64,000 nucleotides of DNA from Verrucomicrobiia bacterium (lineage in GTDB: Bacteria; Verrucomicrobiota; Verrucomicrobiia; Limisphaerales; Pedosphaeraceae). The stretch's first letter is position 1. Each line of letters begins with the position of its first letter. The stretch lies in contig DATAUW010000017.1 in assembly GCA_036268055.1 (NCBI GenBank), positions 124,001-188,000 on the forward strand, written 5' to 3'. Below are positions 47,301 through 56,846 of the stretch, piece after piece. The notes under the pieces were generated by a model that was not told the DNA's origin, searched no databases, and worked only from the letters and a program-made list of their open reading frames with translations. Both the position numbers and the translations under genes were made by a program.

Positions 47301-47558
47301 AGTTTGCCCATCAGCTACCAGGGTGGAACATTTTCCGTCAGCAATCCGTTATTAAATCTTTCAGCCGCCGCTCAGGCGAATGGCAAGTTGGTGCTTTCGT
47401 GGTCAGCAGTGCTCAATGGTTATAATCTTGAAAGCAATACCAATTTGGCATCCACAAATTGGGTGATAGTTTCCGGGCTGAACACCAATTCGGGCACCGT
47501 GAGTGTGACCAACTCGACGTCCGCGGGCCGCATGTTTTACCGCCTGCACCATCCGTAA
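44331..47558 (+). CDS. Giant exported LamG/Ig/cohesin-dockerin-like protein
   Basis: 1075 residues. After a signal peptide (about 1-35) the order is LamG (40-245), Ig-like (252-332), LamG (338-550), Ig-like (555-633), a cohesin-like beta domain (about 637-775), a dockerin-like double helix segment (about 777-846, GDLAPRTNGD...DWQQVGRFVAG and NGLLTVADWVQTLRY), a second cohesin-like domain (about 868-1005), and a C-terminal module ending MFYRLHHP. The two LamG copies are clearly homologous (both contain HH[VI]A[IV]TKS and YNRALS). LamG and Ig parts suggest glycan or protein binding at the surface. The cohesin/dockerin names rest on pattern; calcium ligands are partly replaced. Confidence 0.83.
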   Translation: MITCILERRIGRRLLIPVLFLVLTMLAVSGEVSRGQNCAPIPSGIVSWWSAEGDATDRIGGDTGTLGGDVTFGSGEVGQTFVFDGMNSYVDLGSPTNLELQDFTIEGWIQRYDPAQASLNGSYGVIFSWGQNGYGVGLWNDGRLFLTKAFVGNQDFFVGLTDTSQFHHVAITKSGTTIIAYLDGVAFTAPPFTATFTFETSVSIGAGGVAHDSPFYGAIDELSVYNRALSSDEIEAIYVAGSVGKCDSGDPIITTQPKSQSVLSGETVTFNVSALGNQPLIYQWYFNDTNIIGATNSILVLTNVQLAQAGKYSVVVANTGNPALSDTAVLTVLPPPPCMAATSNVISWWPGESNGMDNFGGANGFLTNGMAFTNAEVGNGFLCNGSNSAVQLGNPVNLQLQNFTVEAWVKRFSSTASSLVTPNASIISYGTGGWGFGVWNDGRLLLTRAGVNNIDGFVGFTDTSAFHHIAVTKSNTTVVFYYDGKPFPVGAYSSVFTFTTNIAIGAEGDNYGTGFYGIIDELTVYNRALSTTEITNIFNAGRGGKCYSPFSPSIAIQPISQTVAIGGSATFTVGAIGASDLSYQWMSNQTTIIGATNSSLTVTNVQPTAGISYSVQVSNSLGQVLSSNAVLSVSPVVQIISTTVDGGSAVVPINILAGGNENSLQFSVSYATNLLTYTGAMLGSNDISGSILAITNQLPSGRVGIFILLPGTNTLSPGTQQVARILFNASARTNTVSTAISFGDAPAPRQIADSQGISIPATYSNATVIIPTLGFEGDLAPRTNGDSIFAIADWQQVGRFVAGLDFPTNNNEFQRADTAPRSSLGNGLLTVADWVQTLRYVTGADSMSQGGGPTKSAAVTNPVPSGARILSASTSTVSAGQSCQISVQLNSQGNEDAIGYSIAFDPTTLSFTSATAGSGAASATLLVNTTRATNGVIGIALELPFLATFPPGVQEVTKLNFMAMPNAGGNTTFSFTNQPVLLDTADANATSLPISYQGGTFSVSNPLLNLSAAAQANGKLVLSWSAVLNGYNLESNTNLASTNWVIVSGLNTNSGTVSVTNSTSAGRMFYRLHHP

Positions 47559-47564
47559 CGGCAG

Positions 47565-48473
47565 CTATCTAATCCAACCGTATTTGCCGCGCCACCAATC
47601 CCGGATGCCGCGGTAAATGCCCACGGAATTTTTCCAGCGAAATAAAATTGCGAAAAGCGCCATCTTGATGGGTGAAACGACCAGGATGTGAATCCAGATG
47701 GTGAAAGGATAGTATCCGACCTTGTGGCGCTGGAGCAGATATAACTGGTTGCGCGTGCTGTAATGGAGTTGCACCGGGCGATTTTTTGCGAGGGTAGTTC
47801 CCGTTTTGTGCCACATCTTCGCCGCCGGGATATATAGCACTTTGTAGCCAGCCTCGCGAAAACGGTAGCACAACTCCGCGTCTTCAGAATAGAACACGAG
47901 GTCTTCCTTGAAGAAGCCGATTTTTTTGAGAACTTCGCAGCGCAGGAGATATCCGCAGCCGGTGACGTAATCACATTCGCGGACTCGGTCGTAGCGCGCA
48001 TTGTCTTCGCGTTCCCAGCCTAAATGGCGGGTGTGTCCGTGAAGCGGATTGATGACTCCGCCGGCATGCCATAGAACGGTGGGGCGATCGTAAAAATAAA
48101 TCTTGGTTCCCAATACGCCGGCTTGGGGATTTTTTTCGGCATAGTCCACCAAGACATTGAAAATCTCGGGATCCACTGTCACGTCATTCGTTGTGCTGAA
48201 AATGTATTTGGTTTTGTCCACGAGAAAAGCCATGCCCAGGCTGGCGGCGCGGGCGTAACCTTGTTCTTCCTCGTGCGCGAGCAGGTGGACATCGGGAAAA
48301 AGCGTGCGCACCATTTCCTGCGCGCCGTCCGTGGAGGCATTGTCCGAGACGACGATGGTGACGGAGGGATAATTTATTTTTTTGAATGACTCGAGCGTGG
48401 CGCGAAGCGAATCTTTCAAATTGTGATTCACGATCACGACTCCGACTGGCGGTTTGTTTTGAGCGGCATCCAT
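47565..48473 (-). CDS. Glycosyltransferase family 2
   Basis: 302 residues from ATG at 48473 (a TTG nine bases earlier overlaps the previous stop). GVVIVNHNLKDSLRATLES, VVSDNASTDGAQEMV, a DxD-like TTNDVTVD and the acid-rich FYSEDAELCYRFREAGYKV are GT2 marks, closest to rhamnosyl- or WcaA-like transferases. The C-terminal 45 residues are hydrophobic and could hold it at the membrane. It follows the second GT2 and a methyltransferase in a three-gene unit. Donor and acceptor are unknown but are likely part of the same surface glycan as the CDP-sugar. Confidence 0.9.
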   Translation of the reverse strand: MDAAQNKPPVGVVIVNHNLKDSLRATLESFKKINYPSVTIVVSDNASTDGAQEMVRTLFPDVHLLAHEEEQGYARAASLGMAFLVDKTKYIFSTTNDVTVDPEIFNVLVDYAEKNPQAGVLGTKIYFYDRPTVLWHAGGVINPLHGHTRHLGWEREDNARYDRVRECDYVTGCGYLLRCEVLKKIGFFKEDLVFYSEDAELCYRFREAGYKVLYIPAAKMWHKTGTTLAKNRPVQLHYSTRNQLYLLQRHKVGYYPFTIWIHILVVSPIKMALFAILFRWKNSVGIYRGIRDWWRGKYGWIR

Positions 48474-48478
48474 GGGGT

Positions 48479-49384
48479 TCAAATGTCATTGACCGGCAGA
48501 GGGCCGGTGATGCCCGCCAGGCCGTGACGCAAGCCCTTGAAGGCATGGCGAAGCTTGGCGGATTTGTCGTGCTCGAAAACTATGATCTTGGTCAGGTCCA
48601 GGCACAGCCATAAAAAATCTTTTATCACCCAAAACGGAAATGCGACGGCGTAACGCCGATACATTATCACGCGGTTGCGCATAATGTAATAGCGGCGCAC
48701 CGCGTTATGAGAGGTGATGGTAATGGGAAAACCCAGGAATGAATAGGCTTCCAGTGAGCCGAGGTGATGGAGCAAGCCGGAGCGGCAGGAACGAATCAAT
48801 TTATAACCCTGCTGCCAGAGGCGCAGGCAGAAATCGAAATCAACGTAATCAATAAACATCGCCTCGTCATACAAACCAGTTTTGAGAAACGCGCTGGCTT
48901 TTATGAGGCTGCCCGACGTCATGGCGGCGAGAATATGCGAGAAACTTCCGCTCGCGCGACCGGATTTTTTGCGTTCCCATTCCCGCTCGGAAACGCAATG
49001 AACGGGTGAAATAAGAGCCACGTCAGCTTTAAATGGACACGATTCGTAGGCGACAAACATGCTTTGAATTAAATCGGGCGTGGCGGTGCTGTCCTGATCG
49101 AACGTGGCGACCCATTCGTAACCGGCAGCCTCGGCGTAGCGGATGCCTATATTCAAAGCGGTCGCGATGCCGAGATTTTTACCATTGCGTATCACTTTTA
49201 CGCCGGGAATTTTTTCGAGTTGTGTGAGGAGGATTTCGCATTTTGGCGCGGAGCCATTGTCAACAATGACAATTTCCGCGACCTGCGGACGCAAGCGTTC
49301 CACGTTTTCAGCCAGGGATAATTGAGGATGGTAACTGACAATGATTGCGCAAACCCGATTTGGTTTAGGCGCGGCGAGTTCCAT
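48479..49384 (-). CDS. Glycosyltransferase family 2, rhamnosyltransferase-like
   Basis: 301 residues from ATG at 49384, sharing four bases (ATGA) with the upstream methyltransferase stop; the open frame farther upstream is out-of-frame methyltransferase sequence. VCAIIVSYHPQLSLAENVE, IVIVDNGSAPK, NLGIATALNIGIRYA and TFDQDSTATPD (DxD-type) together resemble dTDP-rhamnosyl transferases of O-antigen loci. FIDYVDFDFCLRLWQQGYKL is the acceptor-base region. The C-terminal helices are hydrophobic. Substrate inferred only. Confidence 0.9.
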   Translation of the reverse strand: MELAAPKPNRVCAIIVSYHPQLSLAENVERLRPQVAEIVIVDNGSAPKCEILLTQLEKIPGVKVIRNGKNLGIATALNIGIRYAEAAGYEWVATFDQDSTATPDLIQSMFVAYESCPFKADVALISPVHCVSEREWERKKSGRASGSFSHILAAMTSGSLIKASAFLKTGLYDEAMFIDYVDFDFCLRLWQQGYKLIRSCRSGLLHHLGSLEAYSFLGFPITITSHNAVRRYYIMRNRVIMYRRYAVAFPFWVIKDFLWLCLDLTKIIVFEHDKSAKLRHAFKGLRHGLAGITGPLPVNDI

Positions 49385-50421
49385 CAGTTGCCTTCTTTCG
49401 CGCAAATCAGCACCGCTTCTTCGCCGCAGTCGGGTTGGGTGCGCAGTCGGGAGTTTTCGCGGTATTGGAGCGCGATGGTTTTGAGAATGCGCGCGGGATT
49501 GGGGCGCGGGTGGGCGTCGGTGCGATGATCGGCGGAATCGCGAATGGAAAAGCTGCCGCCGATGAAAATATCGGCATTGGCGGCGGTGCTCAGGGTGTTG
49601 ACGACCTTGAGATTTGTCCGGCGCGCGCATTCGGCCAGGGTCAGGAGCGAATAGATGTTGAGGTGGCGTGGTGGGTCTATTCCAAACCAGTAGCCTTTGA
49701 ATTTCTCGTGGCCGAAACTTCCGTTGTTCGGCGTGGTCACGACCAAACGTCCGCCGGGTTTCAGGATGCGGCGCGCTTCGGTGAATAAGGCCAGCGGATC
49801 GGGCACGTGCTCGATCACATGGCTCATGGTGACGGCGTCGAAGGAGTTGTCGGGAAATTTTGCGCTGGCGAGGTCGCCGCGATGCAAATCCAAGCCGTAA
49901 ATGCTTTTCGCATTGGCCACGGCTTTGGCATCGAAATCCACACCGGCGACGGACCAGCCGAGTTGCCGCATGCGATGGAGAAATTTTCCATCGCCACAGC
50001 CAACGTCCAAAACTTTCCCCGGTTTCAGATCGTCGAGGAACATGAGGGTCATGCGCTTTTTCGCAGCGCCCAATCCGGTCAACGCGGCCGGGATGCTTTG
50101 CAAGCCTTGATAGAGCGAATAAAGGGCGCTGCGAAGTTTTGCGGCAAACGTGGGCTGGCCATCTTCAGCGCCGTGCGTGAAATAGGTTTGGTAGGCGAGA
50201 TGCAAATCGGCCTCGATGGGCGCGGGGTCAAGCCAGACCAATCCGCAATTCGTTTGCGGACATTTTTTGTGGCTCCAAAGTCCCGGGGTGCCGAAGTAGG
50301 GATCGCCGAGGTCATGATAAAGTTCTTTGCCGAGGGAACCGCAGAGCAGGCAGTGGGGACGCGCCGCGGTTCGGATTTGATTTTGGCCGGCTTGCATGAA
50401 ATTAATCGGGCGAACCGGCAT
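49384..50421 (-). CDS. Class I SAM-dependent methyltransferase with zinc-ribbon N-terminus
   Basis: About 345 residues; ATG at 50421 chosen, with others at 50397 (ATG) and 50457 (TTG). A short Cys pair region (CLLCGSLGKE and KKCPQTNCGLVWL) precedes a class I Rossmann fold with VLDVGCGDGKFLHRM (motif I), AGVDFDA, and FDAVTMSHVIEHVPDP (motif IV). Such proteins are common in polysaccharide loci, methylating sugars or capping chains. It starts the three-gene unit with two GT2 genes and diverges from the 912-residue membrane protein. Confidence 0.88.
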   Translation of the reverse strand: MPVRPINFMQAGQNQIRTAARPHCLLCGSLGKELYHDLGDPYFGTPGLWSHKKCPQTNCGLVWLDPAPIEADLHLAYQTYFTHGAEDGQPTFAAKLRSALYSLYQGLQSIPAALTGLGAAKKRMTLMFLDDLKPGKVLDVGCGDGKFLHRMRQLGWSVAGVDFDAKAVANAKSIYGLDLHRGDLASAKFPDNSFDAVTMSHVIEHVPDPLALFTEARRILKPGGRLVVTTPNNGSFGHEKFKGYWFGIDPPRHLNIYSLLTLAECARRTNLKVVNTLSTAANADIFIGGSFSIRDSADHRTDAHPRPNPARILKTIALQYRENSRLRTQPDCGEEAVLICAKEGN

Positions 50422-50617
50422 TTTCAAAATGCCGTTGCGGGTCAACTTCGCGCGCAAAGGCCGCGCGGATATTTGAAGCCGGTTGGAACATGGGAGGCGA
50501 GGCTAGGGGCGGATGCGCGTTCCTACAACCCCAAAATAATGCGTTTGAAAACGCCCGGCCAATGGATATTTTAGCATCCATTGTATTGTAACGATCGGGT
50601 CATAAAAAGCAACCCAG

Positions 50618-53356
50618 ATGAAAGCTGAGACCAAGCCCCGCGTCTCCCACCGGCCCGCCGCTGCTCCCGATCCCGGGCCTAAACACGTGTTCTTGTGGGC
50701 GGCACTGCTGATCATTGTTTGCTTGTCGGTCTTGTTTTGGAAAAGTTTCGATTCGGCCTACATCCATTTTTCGAACGACGGGCCGCTCGGCGCGATGGTG
50801 GCGGAGCAAAACTCGATGCCGGCGATTCTCAAGGGGCTTTGGATGGACCTTAACTGGCTTGGCAGCGAAGGGTTGAGCCCATCGCCGACGGTGACGACGT
50901 TCATGCGCTTTTTGGGGCCGTATGTTTATGGTCGCATTTTGCCGCCGGCGGCTTTGTTCATCGTGGGCATCGCGGCGTGTTTTTGTTTTCGCAAATTCAA
51001 ATTGGCTCCGTTGGCGTGTGTGCTGGGTGGATTGGCAGCGGCGTTGAATTCCGATTTTTTCTCGACGTGCACTTGGGGCGTCGCGTCGCAAATCGTGGGC
51101 TTTGGGGCGAACTATGTAGCGCTCGGTTTGCTGGCGGAAGAGGGCACTCGTGGACGATGGCAACGGACGGTGCTGGCGGGTTTCGCGGTGGGTATCGGGA
51201 TCATGGAGGCGTATGACATTGGGGCGATATTCAGTTTGTTCGTGGCGGCATTCATTGTTTATCGCGAAATTTTTCTGCGCGAAAAAATTTCATCGCGCAA
51301 TGCTATTGGAGGATTTGGGCGAGTTGCGATCGTGGCATTGTTCGCGGCATTTATTTCGGCGCACGCATTGACCACGCTGGTGGGCACGCAGTTGAAGGGC
51401 GTCGTGGCGGCGGAGCGTGACATGCAGACGCCGGAACGACGCTGGCAGTTCGCGACGCAATGGAGTTTGCCCAAGGCTGAGGCTTTGCAAATCATCGTGC
51501 CGGGAATTTTTGGTTATCGCATGGACTCGCCGCAGGGCGACAACTATTGGGGGACGATTGGATCAAGTCCGCAGTTGGAGGAAGCCGAAAAACAACTCAA
51601 CGATCCCAATCCACAAGTGCGGGGGCAGGCGAAGGAAACCCTGACGCAAAGCGCAAACTGGCGTATTTCGGGAACAGGCTATTATGCGGGTGTGCTCGTA
51701 GTGCTAATCGCAATTTGGGCGGCGTTGCAATCTTTTCGCGGGGAACGGTCAGTGTTTACGCGGTTGCAGAGGCGAATGGTTTGGTTTTGGTTTGGAGTGG
51801 CCGTGATTTGCATTCCGCTGGCGTTTGGACGTTACGCGCCGTTCTATCAATTTTTTTACGCGCTGCCGTATGCTTCCACGATTCGCAATCCGACCAAGTT
51901 CCTCCATGTTTTCAGTTGGGTGCTGATCATTCTATTTGCGTATGGCGCGCATGGATTGATTGAAGTCAGCCGCGCCTACGCTGAGCGCGGTTCTGAAGCG
52001 CGTGAATCTTTTAAAAAGGGTTTGGCCAAGGCGGCGGTTTTTGACCGGCGTTTTCTGGCGGGATGCGGCATCGCGATTATTGCCAGTGGATGCGGATGGT
52101 TTTTGTATGCTCAGAAAAATGTTCAGGCGGATTTGATTAAATATATGGTGCGCGTGGGCATTGATCCGACGATTGCGGTGCGCGATGCCGAGTTCAGTTT
52201 GCAGGCAGTGGGATGGTTTATTTTGCTGCTCATTTTAGGAACCGCGTTGTTCGCGGCGATTGTCAGCGGAAGATTTACCGGCACTCGCGCGCGATGGCTC
52301 GGTTGGGCATTGGGAGCGTTGCTTGTTTTTGATCTGGGGCGGGCGGATGCGCCGTGGGTTTTATATTGGAATATCGCCGATAAGTACGCGACCAATCCCA
52401 TCATTGATCTCTTTCGCGACCGGCCGTACGAGCATCGCGTGGATATTCTTCCATTCGGTTCCTTCAGCGAACAGATGAAAATTTTTCGCCAGGTTTACGC
52501 GCTGGAATGGTCACAGCAACTTTTTCCGTATTATAATATCCAATCGCTGCAAGTGGTCATGGAGCCACGGGTCTCGGTGGATAAATATAAATTTCTCCAG
52601 GCGCTGCCGTGGACGGACCCGGCCAATATCGTGCGGACGTGGGAACTGACCAACACGCGGTATCTCGTCGGTGACGGCGGGCCGGATTTTGTCACTGCGC
52701 TCAATCAAAAATTCGACCCGTTGCAACACCGGTTTCACCTGGCCAAATTAACCAACGGCGAGCCGGCAAATTTTAATCTCGCGCTCAAGCCCGGCCACGA
52801 CGGTTCGGCGTATAGCGATTACACCGCGACGAATGTTCCCAACAGCGAACTGGGGGTGATCGAATTTACCGGAGCCTTGCCGCGTGCAAAACTTTTTTCC
52901 AACTGGCAGATCAACACGAACGACGATGAGGTTCTCAAAACGATTGCCAGTGCGAATTTTGATCCGCATCGCGTGGTGATTGTGTCGGATGCGGAAGTGC
53001 CGCCGCCGGTTCCGACGGATACGTTTCGCGAGCCGGGCACGGTAACGATTGATCCGAATTATCGTTCCAAACGTATCGAACTCACGGCGGAGGTGCAAAC
53101 GCCGGCGATTCTTTTATTGAGCGAGCGTTATAATCCAAAATGGAAAGTGGAAGTGGATGGCCAGCCGGCGGAGTTATTACGCTGCGATTACATCATGCGC
53201 GGGATTCAGTTGAAGCCCGGGCATCATAAGATTGTTCTGCATTTTGAATCGCCGATTGGGACACTGTACGTGAGTTTGATTGCGATTGCGATGGGAATTG
53301 GGTTGACGGCGTGGGTGGCATGCCGGAAGGAGGATGAAGGGAAGGAGACTTGGTGA
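50618..53356 (+). CDS. YfhO-like polytopic membrane protein
   Basis: 912 residues. About 12-13 membrane helices lie in the first 590 residues, beginning after a 20-residue cytoplasmic tail (FLWAALLIIVCLSVLFW). The first outer loop has the pattern HFSNDGPLGAMVAEQNS with an acidic residue suited to GT-C chemistry. A large soluble region (about 600-880) ends with a beta domain (LLLSERYNPKWKVEVDGQPA and KPGHHKIVLHFESP) typical of YfhO proteins, then a final helix. YfhO proteins decorate wall or lipid-linked glycans. The gene diverges from the methyltransferase-GT2 unit, fitting a role in the same glycan. Confidence 0.78.
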   Translation: MKAETKPRVSHRPAAAPDPGPKHVFLWAALLIIVCLSVLFWKSFDSAYIHFSNDGPLGAMVAEQNSMPAILKGLWMDLNWLGSEGLSPSPTVTTFMRFLGPYVYGRILPPAALFIVGIAACFCFRKFKLAPLACVLGGLAAALNSDFFSTCTWGVASQIVGFGANYVALGLLAEEGTRGRWQRTVLAGFAVGIGIMEAYDIGAIFSLFVAAFIVYREIFLREKISSRNAIGGFGRVAIVALFAAFISAHALTTLVGTQLKGVVAAERDMQTPERRWQFATQWSLPKAEALQIIVPGIFGYRMDSPQGDNYWGTIGSSPQLEEAEKQLNDPNPQVRGQAKETLTQSANWRISGTGYYAGVLVVLIAIWAALQSFRGERSVFTRLQRRMVWFWFGVAVICIPLAFGRYAPFYQFFYALPYASTIRNPTKFLHVFSWVLIILFAYGAHGLIEVSRAYAERGSEARESFKKGLAKAAVFDRRFLAGCGIAIIASGCGWFLYAQKNVQADLIKYMVRVGIDPTIAVRDAEFSLQAVGWFILLLILGTALFAAIVSGRFTGTRARWLGWALGALLVFDLGRADAPWVLYWNIADKYATNPIIDLFRDRPYEHRVDILPFGSFSEQMKIFRQVYALEWSQQLFPYYNIQSLQVVMEPRVSVDKYKFLQALPWTDPANIVRTWELTNTRYLVGDGGPDFVTALNQKFDPLQHRFHLAKLTNGEPANFNLALKPGHDGSAYSDYTATNVPNSELGVIEFTGALPRAKLFSNWQINTNDDEVLKTIASANFDPHRVVIVSDAEVPPPVPTDTFREPGTVTIDPNYRSKRIELTAEVQTPAILLLSERYNPKWKVEVDGQPAELLRCDYIMRGIQLKPGHHKIVLHFESPIGTLYVSLIAIAMGIGLTAWVACRKEDEGKETW

Positions 53357-53646
53357 TCGAGAGCGGTGTTAAGATTCGTTGAACTTGGTTCCATGGAATG
53401 GGCCTACCTCGCTACGCTCGGGATAGATTTTTTTGAGGGGAGCGTGATTCCCCCGGCTGAAGCCGGGGGTTAATGAGAAGCGTTGGGCGAGTGTGCATGA
53501 TTTGATTAAATGTGTCATCTCTCCGGGACTGCGGACGGCGGAGCGGCGACATCTTGCCATTTTGGGGAGTGCGCGGATGCAGCTGGAGGAAGGGGATTAG
53601 ATGGGGCTCGCGAGTACGCTCGCCCTCCCCAGGGTTGCTCCGGGTT
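53357..53646. repeat. Intergenic region with palindromic repeat elements
   Basis: 290 bp without a gene, between convergent genes. It holds a strong hairpin CCCCCGGC-TGAA-GCCGGGGG (53450-53469), a 24-bp core CGGGACTGCGGACGGCGGAG continuing CGGC (53524-53547) shared with 60715-60738 at 23 of 24 positions, and a GCGAG/CTCGC stem (53610-53623). It looks like dispersed structured repeats that may also end transcription from both sides. Confidence 0.65.
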
Positions 53647-54933
<1,287 letters not shown>

Positions 54934-55027
54934 TACGGTCTGTTTGCCTTATGTGCGCACCACCATAACACATTTTGACGGCGATTCAAAGTCTTGCGGA
55001 TTCGCGGCAAGTAAATGAAAGCATGGG

Positions 55028-56740
55028 TTATTTCCACTTCAGATCAATGTGGCTGTCTTCGATGGTGTTGCCTTCGTCGAGGGAAAGTTGGGCGACGGCG
55101 ATGTTGTAATTGGCGAGCGCCTGGACTTCGGCAACCTTGGCGGTGGTGAGATTCGAGATGAGTTGCAGGACGATAAAGCTGGTGCTCTTGCCGTTCTCGA
55201 GTTTTTTGCGTTCGGCAGCGAGGGCGTCTTCAGCATAGACGCGGGCGTCGTGGGTGGCGTGGACTTGCTGCAAGGTCGAGCGCACGGAGCCGACGTCGTT
55301 ATCCACAGCGATGACGATGTTTTGCTCGGTTTGCTTGAGGGAGAGCAATAATTGTTTGAGCGTGGACTTGTCAGCCTTGCGCTGGTTGCGGGCGGAAATA
55401 TTCCCACCGAGCGGGATGCTGATAAATGCGCCGTAGGAATAGTAGGAGTGATCGCCCTGGCGAAGGTCGTCAAAAGTATTTCCGAGCGATTCGGAGATGG
55501 CGTTGCGGCCATAGGTGCCGGTCAAATCCAGTTCGGGAAAAACCTGGTTGAGATCGTATTTGAGCGTGATGTTTTGTTTTTCGACGTTGATCTTCGCCTC
55601 GATGAGTTCCGGGCGTTGAGTGACGGCGCGGCGCCAGCTTTCCTGAAGGTTCAAGTCCTGCGGGATGGCGACCAATTCTTCGGAAGGCAGCAAACTGGTA
55701 TCGGCCCATTCGGCATAATGATCGGTAAGCAAACTCTTGAGCGTGTTTTCCTGGACGACGAGCGCCTGCTGGGCGACTTGCATGGCGGCCAGACTGGCGG
55801 CGGCTTGGGATTCGGATTGTTTTTCGTCGAGCGGGGCGAGCGCGCCGACTTGGACGCGCTTGAGGTTTTCCGAGACAAGTTGTTCGGCCAATTTATAGGC
55901 GGTGGCATTGGCTTCGACGTTGCCGCGGGCGTAAAGCAGGTTGAAATAGGCATCCTTCACGCTGGTGACGGAAGTCATCACTTGCAGGCGAAGCGCTTGC
56001 TCGGACATTTTTAGCAACTGTTTATTGAGTTGGATAGTGAGCCGGCTTTGATCTATCCATAGATTTTTAAGAAGCGGTTGACGCAGCGTAATGCCCGGCC
56101 CCGGGTCGGACGCATCCCAAACCGGCGGCCCATAATGGGCGGGTGGACCTTCCTGAGTGACACTGCGTATCAAAGTGCCGCTAAGATCATAAGTGAGACC
56201 AGTGGGTAAAACGCCCTTTAGATCGGGAGTATAAGCATTATCTTCCTGAATGGTAGATGAAGTCGGAACAGGCAAATGCGTTGTCGGATCCAGCAAGCCA
56301 ACCGCACCGGGACGGTCACTATAATTCTTCGACGCGGAAAAGCTGAAAACGGGTTCATACACGCCGTACGCGACATCCACATTGAAACGGTCAATCTCGG
56401 GATTATATTTTTGGATTTGGATGTCGAGATTATGTTCCAGCGCGAGGCGGATGCAGTCGTCGAGGGTCAACGCGCGGGTGGCACGGGTTTGAATCGGCGC
56501 GGTGGAAAGCGGCGTGGCCGTGGCGGCGGGTTGATTGGTATCGGGCGGCGGCGTGGTGGCGGGCGCAGCGGAGCCGACCGGGGTGGTGGGCACGACCAGC
56601 GCGGGCGTGTTGGTGTTGGCCGGCCGACTGGCATTGGTCCAAATGTTGGTGCCGGTTTCCGTTGGCCATTTTGTTTGGGCATGCGCGCTCAGGGCAATAC
56701 CGCACGCCGCCAGGATGTAAAACAGTCTCTTTGGCTTCAT
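55028..56740 (-). CDS. TolC-family outer membrane protein
   Basis: 570 residues from ATG at 56740, which begins a signal peptide MKPKRLFYILAACGIALSAH; the frame continues to 56830 but without a signal. A Pro/Thr/Ala-rich spacer (about 22-80) precedes two OEP repeats (about 90-320 and 345-560) with the long helices of TolC (for example LVSENLKRVQVGALAPLDEKQ). Three such chains would form a trimeric channel through the outer membrane and periplasm. No adaptor or pump gene is adjacent, so it is a lone copy that may serve pumps encoded elsewhere. The low-complexity N-terminal spacer is unusual. Confidence 0.9.
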   Translation of the reverse strand: MKPKRLFYILAACGIALSAHAQTKWPTETGTNIWTNASRPANTNTPALVVPTTPVGSAAPATTPPPDTNQPAATATPLSTAPIQTRATRALTLDDCIRLALEHNLDIQIQKYNPEIDRFNVDVAYGVYEPVFSFSASKNYSDRPGAVGLLDPTTHLPVPTSSTIQEDNAYTPDLKGVLPTGLTYDLSGTLIRSVTQEGPPAHYGPPVWDASDPGPGITLRQPLLKNLWIDQSRLTIQLNKQLLKMSEQALRLQVMTSVTSVKDAYFNLLYARGNVEANATAYKLAEQLVSENLKRVQVGALAPLDEKQSESQAAASLAAMQVAQQALVVQENTLKSLLTDHYAEWADTSLLPSEELVAIPQDLNLQESWRRAVTQRPELIEAKINVEKQNITLKYDLNQVFPELDLTGTYGRNAISESLGNTFDDLRQGDHSYYSYGAFISIPLGGNISARNQRKADKSTLKQLLLSLKQTEQNIVIAVDNDVGSVRSTLQQVHATHDARVYAEDALAAERKKLENGKSTSFIVLQLISNLTTAKVAEVQALANYNIAVAQLSLDEGNTIEDSHIDLKWK

Positions 56741-56846
56741 CGAGCCGCAAGAGTGCTTGATTTCGTTTAATTCGTCAAACAATCGCGTGACTTGCATCTT
56801 TGCTTTCAATTTTTGATTCCTCATTTCCAACCGTTAAAAAATCCGT

